From Stenotrophomonas maltophilia (lineage in GTDB: Bacteria > Pseudomonadota > Gammaproteobacteria > Xanthomonadales > Xanthomonadaceae), in assembly GCF_004920835.1 (NCBI RefSeq), contig NZ_QFHO01000011.1:62001-126000 (forward strand): a stretch of 64,000 nucleotides of DNA, read 5' to 3'. The notes under the pieces are model-generated. The model was not told the origin of the DNA and ran no database searches. It was given only the letters and a program-made list of their open reading frames with translations. Shown here one piece after another: positions 54,417-62,406 of the stretch. The position numbers and the translations under genes are program-made. Every line of letters starts with the position of its first letter. Within the stretch, counting starts at the first letter, position 1.

Positions 54417-55229
54417 GTGCAAACAATGGAAGAAACGGCGCGTGTTGTCGCAAGTCCCTGCATCGGCGTGTGCAAGCTGGATCCAGACCGGCAGTGCACC
54501 GGCTGCGGGCGCCATCTCGATGAAATCGCACGGTGGTCGTCGATGAGCAACGACGAACGCAGTCGCATCCTGCATCGCGTGCAGCCATTGCGCGAACAAC
54601 TCCAGCAATCCCTGCGCGGCTCACTGGCCGACCATCACCGTCTGATGCGCGCGCTGCATCCGCTGGCCGATCCCCCCGCGGGCGATGGCTGGAACCGCAG
54701 CGAACTGATCGACCTGCTGCCGCCGGGACCGCCAGTGGAAGCGGCGGTGCTGGCCGGTATCGTGCCGCGCGCCAACGGTGCACAGGTGATCCTCACCCGC
54801 CGCACCGAAACCCTGCGCACGCATGGTGGCCAGGTTGGATTCCCCGGTGGTCGTACCGAACCCGATGACCGCGACGCACTGGCGGCCGCACTGCGCGAGA
54901 GCCAGGAAGAGATCGCGTTGGCACCTGGCCAGGTGCAGGCATTGGGCTATCTCGATCCGTTCGTGACCATCACCGGCTACCGGGTCACCCCGGTGGTGGC
55001 GGTGGTCGATCCGGATTTCGTGCCGGTGCCGCAACCCAGCGAAGTGGCCGAGGTGTTCGAGGTGCCGCTGGACTACCTGATGGCCGCCGACAACCTGCGC
55101 CAGGTCGAAATCAATCATCGCGGCCGCGTCCGCCACGTCCTCGAATACGGCTGGCCGGGCCAGCGTATCTGGGGGGCGACCGCGGCCATCCTGTACAACC
55201 TGCGTCGCCGCCTGGAGCAAGTGCAATGA
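54417..55229 (+). CDS. DUF1289 zinc-ribbon fused to Nudix CoA-pyrophosphatase-like domain
   Basis: 270 residues (ATG 54417, alternative 54426). Residues ~12-55 are a DUF1289 domain: SPCIGVCKLDPDRQCTGCGRHLDEIARWSSMSNDERSRIL with CxxxC and CxxC. Residues ~105-260 are a Nudix domain of the NudL/CoA diphosphatase type: RTHGGQVGFPGGRTEPDDRDALAAALRESQEEIAL containing the REx2EE core, then LGYLDPFVTITGYRVTPVVAVV and the LEYGWPGQRIWGATAAIL end. It may hydrolyse CoA or related nucleotide diphosphates; the zinc-ribbon role is unknown. DUF1289 proteins are normally free-standing and ~60 residues long. The stop overlaps the rhodanese start (ATGA). Confidence 0.9.
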   Translation: MQTMEETARVVASPCIGVCKLDPDRQCTGCGRHLDEIARWSSMSNDERSRILHRVQPLREQLQQSLRGSLADHHRLMRALHPLADPPAGDGWNRSELIDLLPPGPPVEAAVLAGIVPRANGAQVILTRRTETLRTHGGQVGFPGGRTEPDDRDALAAALRESQEEIALAPGQVQALGYLDPFVTITGYRVTPVVAVVDPDFVPVPQPSEVAEVFEVPLDYLMAADNLRQVEINHRGRVRHVLEYGWPGQRIWGATAAILYNLRRRLEQVQ

Positions 55230-56128
55230 AGCCGATCGATCCGCCGTGGACCACCCTGGTCGATGTCGCCACCCTGGCCGCTGCCCTGGGCGAGGACGTA
55301 CGCGTGGTCGACGCGCGTGCCACCGCCAGCACGGCAGTGCGCGTGGTCGATGCGCGTTCCTCGCTGGCCGATCCGCAGGCCGGCAGCGGCCAGTACCTTG
55401 CGGGGCATGTTCCGGGCGCGGTGTATGCCGATCTCAACCGCGATCTGTCCGATCTGGGGCGCGTCGGCCACGGCCGCCATCCGTTGCCGGACAGCGATGC
55501 CTTTGCCGCGACGCTGGGTCGATGGGGTATCGGTCCCGACACACAGGTGGTGGTCTACGACGGCAGCGACGGCAGCATGGCCGCCTCGCGTCTGTGGTGG
55601 CTGCTGCGCCTGATCGGGCACGACAAGGTGGCCGTGCTCGACGGTGGCATCGCCGCCTGGCAGGCCGCAGGTCATGCGTTGGCAACCGGCCAGGGCGAAG
55701 TAACGGCGCTGCCGGCTTACCCGGGCCGTTTCGAAACCGCTCAGATCGCCAATGCCGACGAAATCACCGCCCGTTTGAAGCATGCGCCGGGTTGGCTGGT
55801 CGACGCACGCGCGGGCGAACGCTTCCGTGGTGAAGTGGAGCCGCTGGATCCGGTCGCCGGCCATGTGCCCGGTGCGGTCAACCGTCCGTTTGCGCTGAAC
55901 GTAGTCGACGGCCACCTGCGCGATGCACAGGAACTGCGTGCCGAACTGCAGGGCGTGATTGGTAACCGCGATCCGCAGCAGGTGGTGCTGATGTGCGGCT
56001 CCGGCGTGACCGCCTGCCACCTGTTGCTGGCGATGGAAGCGGCCGGTCTGTCCGGCGCACGCATCTATGCCGATTCCTGGAGCGGATGGGTGAGCGACAG
56101 CAGCCGCCCGGTCGCGACCGGCGCCTGA
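55226..56128 (+). CDS. Rhodanese-type sulfurtransferase (3-mercaptopyruvate sulfurtransferase-like)
   Basis: Encodes 300 residues. Two rhodanese domains. The N-terminal inactive domain (VVDARSSLADPQAG...YLAGHVPGAVYADLNRDLSD) and the C-terminal active domain with GHVPGAVNRPFALN and the catalytic loop MCGSGVTACHLLLA (Cys). The CGSGVTA loop is typical of SseA-type 3-mercaptopyruvate sulfurtransferases. The N-terminal strand VRVVDAR occurs twice in a row (residues ~25-31 and ~38-44), an apparent 13-codon in-frame duplication. Translated in coupling with the Nudix gene. Confidence 0.93.
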   Translation: MKPIDPPWTTLVDVATLAAALGEDVRVVDARATASTAVRVVDARSSLADPQAGSGQYLAGHVPGAVYADLNRDLSDLGRVGHGRHPLPDSDAFAATLGRWGIGPDTQVVVYDGSDGSMAASRLWWLLRLIGHDKVAVLDGGIAAWQAAGHALATGQGEVTALPAYPGRFETAQIANADEITARLKHAPGWLVDARAGERFRGEVEPLDPVAGHVPGAVNRPFALNVVDGHLRDAQELRAELQGVIGNRDPQQVVLMCGSGVTACHLLLAMEAAGLSGARIYADSWSGWVSDSSRPVATGA

Positions 56129-56134
56129 GCCGCG

Positions 56135-56242
56135 CGGGGTCGGATCAGTTTCCCAGCGGGAAACGGCTGTGCCCCCATCGACCGACCCCATCGAATGCAG
56201 ATTGGGGTCAGAGCCCGTTGCGTAGCAACGGGATCCGACCCC
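56135..56242. repeat. Two GGGGTC palindromes
   Basis: First: GGGGTCGGATC...GGCTGTGCCCCC with complementary GTTTCCC/GGGAAAC arms (56135-56175). Second: GGGGTCAGAGCCCGTTGC GTA GCAACGGGATCCGACCCC (56204-56242). Confidence 0.8.
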
Positions 56243-56274
56243 GGGTATCCGGCAGATCGCGGAGATCTGTCGAA

Positions 56275-56376
56275 GGCGGGGTGGGTCCGGTTGCGAGGGT
56301 GTCCGCGGCATGGATGCCGCCGCCAAGCCCCCATGGACGGGTTTACGGCGTCCCTCGCAACCGGACCCACCTCGCC
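56275..56376. repeat. Three-stem structured repeat element, copy 2
   Basis: Outer arms 56275-56299 and 56352-56376 (25 bp with one G-U pair), hairpin 1 GCGGCAT GG ATGCCGC (56305-56320), hairpin 2 AAGCCC / GGGTTT (56325-56344), conserved TACGGCGTCC. Arms differ from copy 1 at many positions while keeping complementarity. Confidence 0.85.
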
Positions 56377-56399
56377 ATCCCACGCAATGCCAGCGTTTG

Positions 56400-56423
56400 A
56401 CGTTGACGTTGACGTTGACGTTG
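56400..56423. repeat. GACGTT hexanucleotide tandem
   Basis: Four GACGTT-type units in a row next to the amidase gene end. A simple repeat that may vary in number between strains. Confidence 0.7.
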
Positions 56424-56454
56424 CCTCTGCAGGTGCAGGGCGCAGCCCTGCTGC

Positions 56455-57021
56455 TTACTCCAACCCCTGCAGCGGCACCTTCGCCAGAATCCGTGCCCAC
56501 GGGAACAACGGCCCCGGGTCGCGCTTGCGCGCCACCATCAGCGCCGGGTCATCGCTGGCCGGCACCTGCTCCAGGTCCAGCTGGTCGTGCCCGGCAATCC
56601 GCCGCAGCGACGGAAAGCGCGCTACCAGCGCCAGCAGCAGCTGCTCCAGCGCCTGCAGCTGCGCCTCGGTGTAGGGTTCGTCCATCGCCTGCTGGCGGCT
56701 GTCGAACCAGTGCGGGTAGCGGCCGGTATTGACCAGCTCGATGCCCAGCGTGTGTGCGTTCATGCCGCGCACGTGGTGGGCCACGCGTTCCGGTGCCACG
56801 TACTGCACCACGCTGCCATCGCGGTCGATGTAGAAGTGACCGCTGTTGCCGGCGCCGCTGTCGTACAGCACGCGCTCGCCGTACTCGCGGGCCATCGCCA
56901 GATCGGGCAGCTCGGTGCAGTGGATCACCACCATCTCCAGCGTGGCCGGGTCGCGCAGCGGCAGGCGGTCTTGGTAGGGCAGGGGCTGCAGCTGCAGGCC
57001 GGGCAGGAGCGGGTTGGGCAT
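56455..57021 (-). CDS. AmpD-like N-acetylmuramoyl-L-alanine amidase
   Basis: 188 residues, Amidase_2/PGRP zinc fold. VVIHCTELPD (zinc His), GAGNSGHFYIDRDGSVVQYVAPERVAHHVRGMNAHTLGIELVNTG, IAGHDQLDLE (second zinc His) and KRDPGPLFPW (zinc Asp) are visible. No signal peptide, so cytosolic like E. coli AmpD, which recycles anhydro-muropeptides and thereby controls AmpR-dependent beta-lactamase induction. S. maltophilia is known to have two AmpD homologues; this could be one of them but the sequence does not decide. A TAGCAT box sits six bases before ATG 57021, suggesting a leaderless transcript. Confidence 0.85.
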   Translation of the reverse strand: MPNPLLPGLQLQPLPYQDRLPLRDPATLEMVVIHCTELPDLAMAREYGERVLYDSGAGNSGHFYIDRDGSVVQYVAPERVAHHVRGMNAHTLGIELVNTGRYPHWFDSRQQAMDEPYTEAQLQALEQLLLALVARFPSLRRIAGHDQLDLEQVPASDDPALMVARKRDPGPLFPWARILAKVPLQGLE

Positions 57022-57093
57022 CTGGCGATGCTAGCATTGCGGCATGAACCTGCCTTTCCTTTCCTCGTTGGCCCGCTCGCCTGGAGCGCGCGC

Positions 57094-57621
57094 ATGAGCC
57101 GCGGCCATTGCATCCTGTCCCACGGTTTCGAGAGCGGCCCGGAGGCGACCAAGGTCACCGCGCTGGCCGACGTGGCGCAGCGCCTGGGCTGGACCCATGA
57201 GCGCCCGGACTACACCGACCTGGACGCGATGAGCGAGGTCAGCCGGGTGGGCGACGTGCCGACCCGCCTGCGCCGCCTGGTCGAACGCACCGCCATCGCC
57301 GCCCAGCAGGGCCCGGTGGTGCTGGCCGGCTCCAGCCTGGGCGCCTATATCTCCGCCATCGCCTCGTTGCAGGTGCCGGTGGCCGGCCTGTTCCTGATGG
57401 TGCCGCCGACCACCATGGGCCCGATGCCGGCGCTGGACGCCGCGCCGGTGCCGACCACGGTGGTGCAGGCCTGGCATGACGAGGTGGTGCCGGCCGCAGG
57501 CGTGATTGCCTGGGCCCAGGCGCGTTCGGCGCAGCTGCTGCTGGTCGACGACGGCCACCGCCTGGAACGGCATGTGGAGGCCTCTGCGCAGGCCTTCGAG
57601 CGCCTGTTGCGCCAGCTGTGA
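57094..57621 (+). CDS. Small alpha/beta hydrolase (YqiA-like)
   Basis: 175 residues from ATG 57094 with GGAG upstream. Alpha/beta fold: ILSHGFESGPEATKVTALADVAQRLGW, nucleophile Ser in VVLAGSSLGAYISA, acid Asp in VVQAWHDEVVPAAG and His in LLVDDGHRLERHVE, a complete triad. Resembles YqiA/YcfP-type esterases; substrate unknown. Divergent from the amidase gene with ~70 bp between. Confidence 0.88.
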   Translation: MSRGHCILSHGFESGPEATKVTALADVAQRLGWTHERPDYTDLDAMSEVSRVGDVPTRLRRLVERTAIAAQQGPVVLAGSSLGAYISAIASLQVPVAGLFLMVPPTTMGPMPALDAAPVPTTVVQAWHDEVVPAAGVIAWAQARSAQLLLVDDGHRLERHVEASAQAFERLLRQL

Positions 57622-57655
57622 AGCCCGGGCGCACGGCGCGCCCGCCCGCATTGAC

Positions 57656-57661
57656 TACAAT
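57656..57661 (+). promoter_or_regulatory. Candidate -10 box for rlmKL
   Basis: TACAAT ~105 bp before the GTG start. No convincing -35 is seen; the ~100-nt leader contains a GC hairpin (GCCCCGCCGCCCCCGGCGCGGGC). Confidence 0.35.
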
Positions 57662-57765
57662 GGCAGCCCCGCCGCCCCCGGCGCGGGCCTGCCGGCCGTG
57701 TCCACGGCCCTCCCTCTTGAATGGCCCGGCTTCCTGCCGTGCCTGACCACCTGTGAACCGATCCC

Positions 57766-59904
57766 GTGAAATTTTTTGTCTCCTGCGCCAAGGGCCTGGA
57801 ATACCTGCTTGCCGATGAGCTGTCGGCCCTGGGCCTGGAAAAGGCCACTGCTACCATTGCCGGCGTCAACGCCGAGGGCGAACTGGAGCAGGCGCTGCGG
57901 ATCGTGATGTGGTCGCGCCTGGCCAGTCGTGTGCTGTGGCCGATCGATGCGTTCGAGTGCCCGGACGAGCAGGCCCTGTACGACGGCGTGCGCGCCCTGC
58001 CGTGGCACGAGCACATCAAGCCGGAAATGACCCTGGCGGTGGATGCGCACGTGTCCGGCGACAAGATCACCCATGCGCGCTTCGCTGCGCAGCGGATCAA
58101 GGACGCCATTGTCGACCGCATGCGTGACGAAGGCCTCGAGCGCCCTTCGGTCAACACCGACCTGCCGGACGTGCGCGTGAACCTGTCACTGCGCAAGGGC
58201 CGTGCCTCGCTGTCGATCGACCTCGGCGGCGGCTCGCTGCACCGCCGTGGCTGGCGAGGTGCCGCCCACGAGGCGCCGCTGAAGGAAAACCTGGCTGCCG
58301 CGCTGCTGCTGCGTGCGCAGTGGCCGCGCCTGCACGCCGCCGGTGGTGGCCTGCTGGACCCGATGTGCGGCAGCGGCACGCTGCTGATCGAAGGTGCGCT
58401 GATGGCCGCCGACGTTGCGCCCGGCCTGATGCGCCACGGCAGCCTGCCGCCGAGCCGCTGGCTGGGCTTCGACAAGGCCGCCTGGAAGACCATCCAGAGC
58501 GAGGCACGTGACCGCGAAGCAGCTGGCCTGGCCGCGCTGAAGCCGGTCATCCACGGTAGCGACATCGACCCGACCGCGATCCAGGCGGCGCGCGAGAACG
58601 CTGAAGTTGCCGGCGTCGCCCACGCCATCCGTTTCACTCGCGCAGACGTAGCCGACCTGGCTGCGCCGGAGCAGGAAATTGGCGCGGTAGTCTGCAATCC
58701 GCCGTACGACGAGCGCCTGGCCGCCGATCCGGCGCTGTACCGTGCGCTGGGCAACGCGCTGCAGAAGGCGGTGCCGCAGTGGCGTGCGAGCCTGCTGTGC
58801 GGCAACGACGAGCTGGCCTTTGCCACTGGCCTGCGTGCGGGCAAGAAGTACCAGATGTTCAACGGTGCGCTGGAATGCGCGCTGATCATCTGCGACCCGA
58901 TCGCCGTGCCCGGACGCGACCCGGCTCAGCCGCGTGAGCTGAGCGAAGGCGCGCAGATGGTGGCCAACCGCCTGCGCAAGAACCTGAAGAAGTTCAAGAG
59001 CTGGCGCGCCCGGGAGGACATCACCTGCTTCCGTGCCTACGATGCCGACCTGCCCGAATATGCGGCGGCCATCGATGTCTACGAAGAAGACGGTGGTCAG
59101 CGCCGCACCTTCCTGCACGTGCAGGAATATGCCGCGCCGGCCGCGATTCCAGAGAACGACGTGCGTCGCCGCCGCAACGAACTGCTGGCCGCTGCACGGG
59201 AAGTGTTCGGCGTGCCGCCGGAGCAGGTGTCGATGAAGTCGCGCGAGCGCGGCAAGGGCGGCAGCAAGTACGGCCGTTTCGAACAGCGTGATGAATTCAT
59301 CGTGGTGCGCGAGAACAATGCGCTGCTGCAGGTGAACCTGTTCGACTACCTTGATACCGGCCTGTTCCTCGATCATCGCCCGCTGCGCCGGATGATGGCC
59401 GAGCAGGCGCGTGGCAAGCGTTTCCTCAACCTGTTCTGCTACACCGGCGTGGCCAGCGTGCAGGCCGCCGTGGCCGGCGCGGCCAGCACCACCAGCGTCG
59501 ATCTGTCGGCGACTTACCTGCAGTGGTGCTACGACAACCTGGCGTTGAACGGGCAGGGCGGCAACCAGCACCTGCTGGTGCAGGCCGATGCGATGGCATG
59601 GCTGGAAGGTGACCGCGGGCAGTACGACGTGATCTTCTGTGACCCGCCGACGTTCTCCAACTCCGCGCGTGCCGACGACTTCGACGTGCAGCGCGAGCAG
59701 CTGAAACTGCTGCGCGCAGCAGTGGCGCGACTGGCGCCGGGTGGCGTGCTGTATTTCTCCAACAACTTCCGCCGCTTCAAGCTGGAAGAGAACGCCATCG
59801 CCGAATTCGCCCAGTGCCGCGAGATCACCGCGCGCACCATCGGCCCGGATTTCGAGCGCAACGCGCGCATCCACCGCGCGTGGGAACTGAAGCGGTTGGG
59901 GTAA
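57766..59904 (+). CDS. rlmL: Bifunctional 23S rRNA methyltransferase RlmKL
   Basis: 712 residues from GTG 57766 (GTG AAA TTT TTT; E. coli RlmL is 702 aa). N-terminal THUMP domain ([22 protein letters not shown]), m2G2445 methyltransferase ([25 protein letters not shown]; catalytic [11 protein letters not shown]), and C-terminal RlmK domain for m7G2069 ([62 protein letters not shown]). Both AdoMet sites look intact. Followed by two large palindromes instead of a classical terminator. Confidence 0.96.
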   Translation: MKFFVSCAKGLEYLLADELSALGLEKATATIAGVNAEGELEQALRIVMWSRLASRVLWPIDAFECPDEQALYDGVRALPWHEHIKPEMTLAVDAHVSGDKITHARFAAQRIKDAIVDRMRDEGLERPSVNTDLPDVRVNLSLRKGRASLSIDLGGGSLHRRGWRGAAHEAPLKENLAAALLLRAQWPRLHAAGGGLLDPMCGSGTLLIEGALMAADVAPGLMRHGSLPPSRWLGFDKAAWKTIQSEARDREAAGLAALKPVIHGSDIDPTAIQAARENAEVAGVAHAIRFTRADVADLAAPEQEIGAVVCNPPYDERLAADPALYRALGNALQKAVPQWRASLLCGNDELAFATGLRAGKKYQMFNGALECALIICDPIAVPGRDPAQPRELSEGAQMVANRLRKNLKKFKSWRAREDITCFRAYDADLPEYAAAIDVYEEDGGQRRTFLHVQEYAAPAAIPENDVRRRRNELLAAAREVFGVPPEQVSMKSRERGKGGSKYGRFEQRDEFIVVRENNALLQVNLFDYLDTGLFLDHRPLRRMMAEQARGKRFLNLFCYTGVASVQAAVAGAASTTSVDLSATYLQWCYDNLALNGQGGNQHLLVQADAMAWLEGDRGQYDVIFCDPPTFSNSARADDFDVQREQLKLLRAAVARLAPGGVLYFSNNFRRFKLEENAIAEFAQCREITARTIGPDFERNARIHRAWELKRLG

Positions 59905-59914
59905 GCCGACGCCC

Positions 59915-59955
59915 GGGGTCGGATCCCCTGCGCAAAGCGCAGGGGCTCTGACCCC
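59915..59955. repeat. GGGGTC palindrome
   Basis: GGGGTCGGATCCCCTGCGC AA...GCGCAGGGGCTCTGACCCC; near-perfect hairpin just after rlmKL. Confidence 0.85.
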
Positions 59956-59973
59956 ATCCGGATCTACGTACCA

Positions 59974-60014
59974 GGGGTCAGAGCCCTTGCGCTGCGCGCA
60001 AGGGATCCGGCCCC
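59974..60014. repeat. GGGGTC palindrome (second, inverted)
   Basis: GGGGTCAGAGCCCTTGCGC...GCGCAAGGGATCCGGCCCC. Placed in opposite orientation to the one 20 bp upstream, between rlmKL and the DUF3325 gene. Confidence 0.85.
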
Positions 60015-60024
60015 GGTGGCTCTG

Positions 60025-60354
60025 CTACACCAACGCCACCAGCAGCCCGATCACGGGCAGTGCCAGGGCCAGTGGTGCGATCCACTTCGGCCGGTACGGG
60101 TATAACCCGAACGACAACACCACGCCGCCCACGGTCATCACCCCCAGCCACAGTACCGGGCCCATTGCCCAGCCGTGGTCGACCACGCACAGTGCAAACG
60201 CTACCGTCAGTAGCACCCAACCCAGCACCCGCCATTGCGTGCGACGTGCCGGCGCGGCCGCGGCCTTGCCATGCAGGTCATGCTGGTGTTTCTCCATCGC
60301 CAGCGACAACGCGGTGAACGCAGAGAACGACAGGGTCAATGTGAGCAGCATCAT
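60025..60354 (-). CDS. DUF3325 small inner-membrane protein
   Basis: 109 residues from ATG 60354 with GGAGG seven bases upstream. N-terminal helix with MLLTLTLSFSAFTALSLAMEKHQHDL (DUF3325 pattern), then two more helices (VLGWVLLTVAFALCVVDHGWAMG; LWLGVMTVGGVVLSFGLYPYRP) and a C-terminal one. Overlaps the PepSY gene stop (ATGA). Such genes follow siderophore receptors in DUF3649-PepSY-DUF3325 clusters. Confidence 0.85.
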   Translation of the reverse strand: MMLLTLTLSFSAFTALSLAMEKHQHDLHGKAAAAPARRTQWRVLGWVLLTVAFALCVVDHGWAMGPVLWLGVMTVGGVVLSFGLYPYRPKWIAPLALALPVIGLLVALV

Positions 60355-61988
60355 GCACTGGCCTCCGCTTCGGCGGTTTCCGCAGCGTCCACCGGGGCCT
60401 TGGGTGCCGCTGCGGCGGCGGCACGCTTCTTCTTCTCGGCTGCAGACAGCGGTGGCGTCCAGCGCTGCATGCGCCAACCGCACAATGCCAGCATCGCACC
60501 GAAGGCGATCATCGACAGGTCAAAGCCGGCCAGCACCCAGTCGCCGTTGCGCAGGGTGTTGCCCAGGTGCGCATGCGTGGTCAGTGCATTGACCACCGGC
60601 ACCAGCGCGAACGCGGCCGCGCCCAGGTACAGCTGCCATGCCCACATCATCCGCTTGGGCCAGATGAAGGCGGCCAGCAATGCCGCACCCCAGGCATAGA
60701 AGAACGTGTTGGCCTCGGCAGTGGAGCGTTCGGCGATGTCCAGCGGCAGCAGGCGATTGCCCCAGAAGTACGCGGCGAACGCGATCGGCAGGCCGGCGAC
60801 GGTGCCGATGTTCAACGCGTCGACCAGGCGCAGGCCGAAGCCGATGCGGCCACTCTTGGCGTGCTTGGGTCGTTCCTTCACCGCCCACAGCACCACGCCG
60901 CTGGCGACCATCAGGCAGCCGACCAGGCCGGACAGGAAGAACAGCGCACGCAGGCCCCAGTCGGCGAAGCGCGCCAGATGCAGGCCGTACAGCACACCAC
61001 GGGTAGCGGTGGCGCCTCCGGACGGCGGCGTCTCTTCCAGCAGCGTGCCGTTGACCATGTCGTAGCGCACGGCCGGGGTGTCGGTGGACAGGCGCTTGCC
61101 GTCACGCTGGCGGATGTCGATCACCGCATTGGCGGCGCCCGGATTGGACACAGTGAAACCGGCCACTTCCACGCCGTGCCAGTGTGCACGCGCGCTGTCC
61201 AGCAGCTGCGCGATCGGCAGCGGCGTGGCGTGGCCTTCGGCAGGTGCAGTCACCTCCGGCATGCCGCCGAAGGCTTCGCTGAAGAACTTGTCCTCGTCCT
61301 GTGGGTAGGCGACTTTCACCCCCCACGGCAGGTACATGATCATCAGGGTGACGATGCCGGTGTAGGTGATCATCGCGTGGTAGGGCAGGGCCATCACCGC
61401 GCTGACGTTGTGGAAATCGAGCCAGGACCGCAGGCCCTTGTCCTTGCGGAAGGTGAAGAAGTCCTTGAAGATTTTCTTGTGGGTGATGACGCCGGTGATG
61501 ATTGCCACCAGCATGAACATCGCGCAGAAGCCGACCAGGTAGCGCGCCCACAGCACCGGGATGTAGTGCAGGTCGAAATGAAGGCGGTAGAAGAAATCAC
61601 CGCCTCGGGTCTCGCGGGCCTTCAGTGCCTGCCCGGTGTTCGGGTCCAGTGTTGCGTCGCCGAAGCCACCGCGACGGCCACGGCTGGGTTCGGCCAGCTC
61701 CGGCGGCAGCCGCCAGAACATCTGCATGGCGGGGTTGCGCGGCTGCGGCAACGTTACGAACCAGTTCTCGGCCTGCGCGGCATTGGCCTGCAGGTAATCC
61801 ACGGCACGCTGCGCGGCGACGTCGATGCTGACGTTGCTGGAGGGCAGCTCAGGACGCATCCAGCGGCTGATTTCCTCGCGGTAGTAACTGGCCGTGCCGG
61901 CCATGAAGATCAGCAGGAGCAACCAGCCGACCAGCAGGCCGGTCCAGGTGTGCAGCCAGGCCATCGACTGGCGGAATCCATTCTTCAT
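60351..61988 (-). CDS. PepSY-domain membrane protein (possible siderophore-iron reductase)
   Basis: 545 residues from ATG 61988, overlapping the DUF3649 stop. Starts AWLHTWTGLLVGWLLLLIFMAGTASYYREEI, the PepSY_TM signature, with further helices at YLVGFCAMFMLVAIITGVITHKKIF, YHAMITYTGIVTLMIMYLPWG, ALFFLSGLVGCLMVASGVVLWAV and more toward the C-terminus, and periplasmic PepSY regions between. Conserved His residues in the helices (LHTW, FHNVSAVMALPYHAM) are candidates for heme or metal binding. FoxB/PiuB-like relatives release iron from siderophores at the inner membrane; that role is inferred. Confidence 0.88.
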   Translation of the reverse strand: MKNGFRQSMAWLHTWTGLLVGWLLLLIFMAGTASYYREEISRWMRPELPSSNVSIDVAAQRAVDYLQANAAQAENWFVTLPQPRNPAMQMFWRLPPELAEPSRGRRGGFGDATLDPNTGQALKARETRGGDFFYRLHFDLHYIPVLWARYLVGFCAMFMLVAIITGVITHKKIFKDFFTFRKDKGLRSWLDFHNVSAVMALPYHAMITYTGIVTLMIMYLPWGVKVAYPQDEDKFFSEAFGGMPEVTAPAEGHATPLPIAQLLDSARAHWHGVEVAGFTVSNPGAANAVIDIRQRDGKRLSTDTPAVRYDMVNGTLLEETPPSGGATATRGVLYGLHLARFADWGLRALFFLSGLVGCLMVASGVVLWAVKERPKHAKSGRIGFGLRLVDALNIGTVAGLPIAFAAYFWGNRLLPLDIAERSTAEANTFFYAWGAALLAAFIWPKRMMWAWQLYLGAAAFALVPVVNALTTHAHLGNTLRNGDWVLAGFDLSMIAFGAMLALCGWRMQRWTPPLSAAEKKKRAAAAAAPKAPVDAAETAEAEASA

Positions 61989-62299
61989 GCCCAGGCCCCC
62001 AGCATGCGCGCGATGGCTGCCATCAGCAGGGTGGGGGCGAGGATGCCGACCCACGCACGCAGCGCGCTGCGGGTGGCGAACGCCCACAGCGCCGCACAGG
62101 CGGCCACCAGAATGGCCAGCAGCATGCCGGTCAGCACGGTCTGGCCACGCGCGCCGGGCAGCGCCACCGCGCAGAACACGCTGGTCACCGCGGCCAGCGC
62201 GTAGCCACCGAAGATCGCCGCCAGCGAGCGTGACAGCACGCCCCAGCGCGGGTTGGAGAAGAAGGTGCGGGGGCTGGCGGTTGCGGGCGAGCGGTCCAC
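61985..62299 (-). CDS. DUF3649 small membrane protein
   Basis: 104 residues from GTG 62299, chosen because AGGA lies ~6 bases upstream; the longer frame to GTG 62338 lacks a ribosome site. RTFFSNPRWGVLSRSLAAIFGGYALAAVTSVFCAVAL and ARGQTVLTGMLLAILVAACAALWAFATRSALRAWVGI are three helices in the DUF3649 pattern. The stop overlaps the PepSY start (ATGA). Confidence 0.85.
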   Translation of the reverse strand: MDRSPATASPRTFFSNPRWGVLSRSLAAIFGGYALAAVTSVFCAVALPGARGQTVLTGMLLAILVAACAALWAFATRSALRAWVGILAPTLLMAAIARMLGAWA

Positions 62300-62406
62300 G
62301 GCGTTCCTGCAGGTTTCAGTGAAAAGGAACCGGCGCACCGCAGCGCGCCGGGGTTGGCCATCCGTGGCCGGGCACCGGTCGCAGAACCGGTGCCATCCAT
62401 CGAGGG

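Larger units (their letters stand above)
56129..56454. other. Gene-free repeat block
   Basis: 326 bp between the convergent rhodanese and amidase genes: two GGGGTCAG-family palindromes (56135-56175, 56204-56242), the second copy of the three-stem element (56275-56376) and a short run of 4 GTTGAC-type hexamers (GACGTTGACGTTGACGTTGA at ~56400-56423). No gene. Confidence 0.8.
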
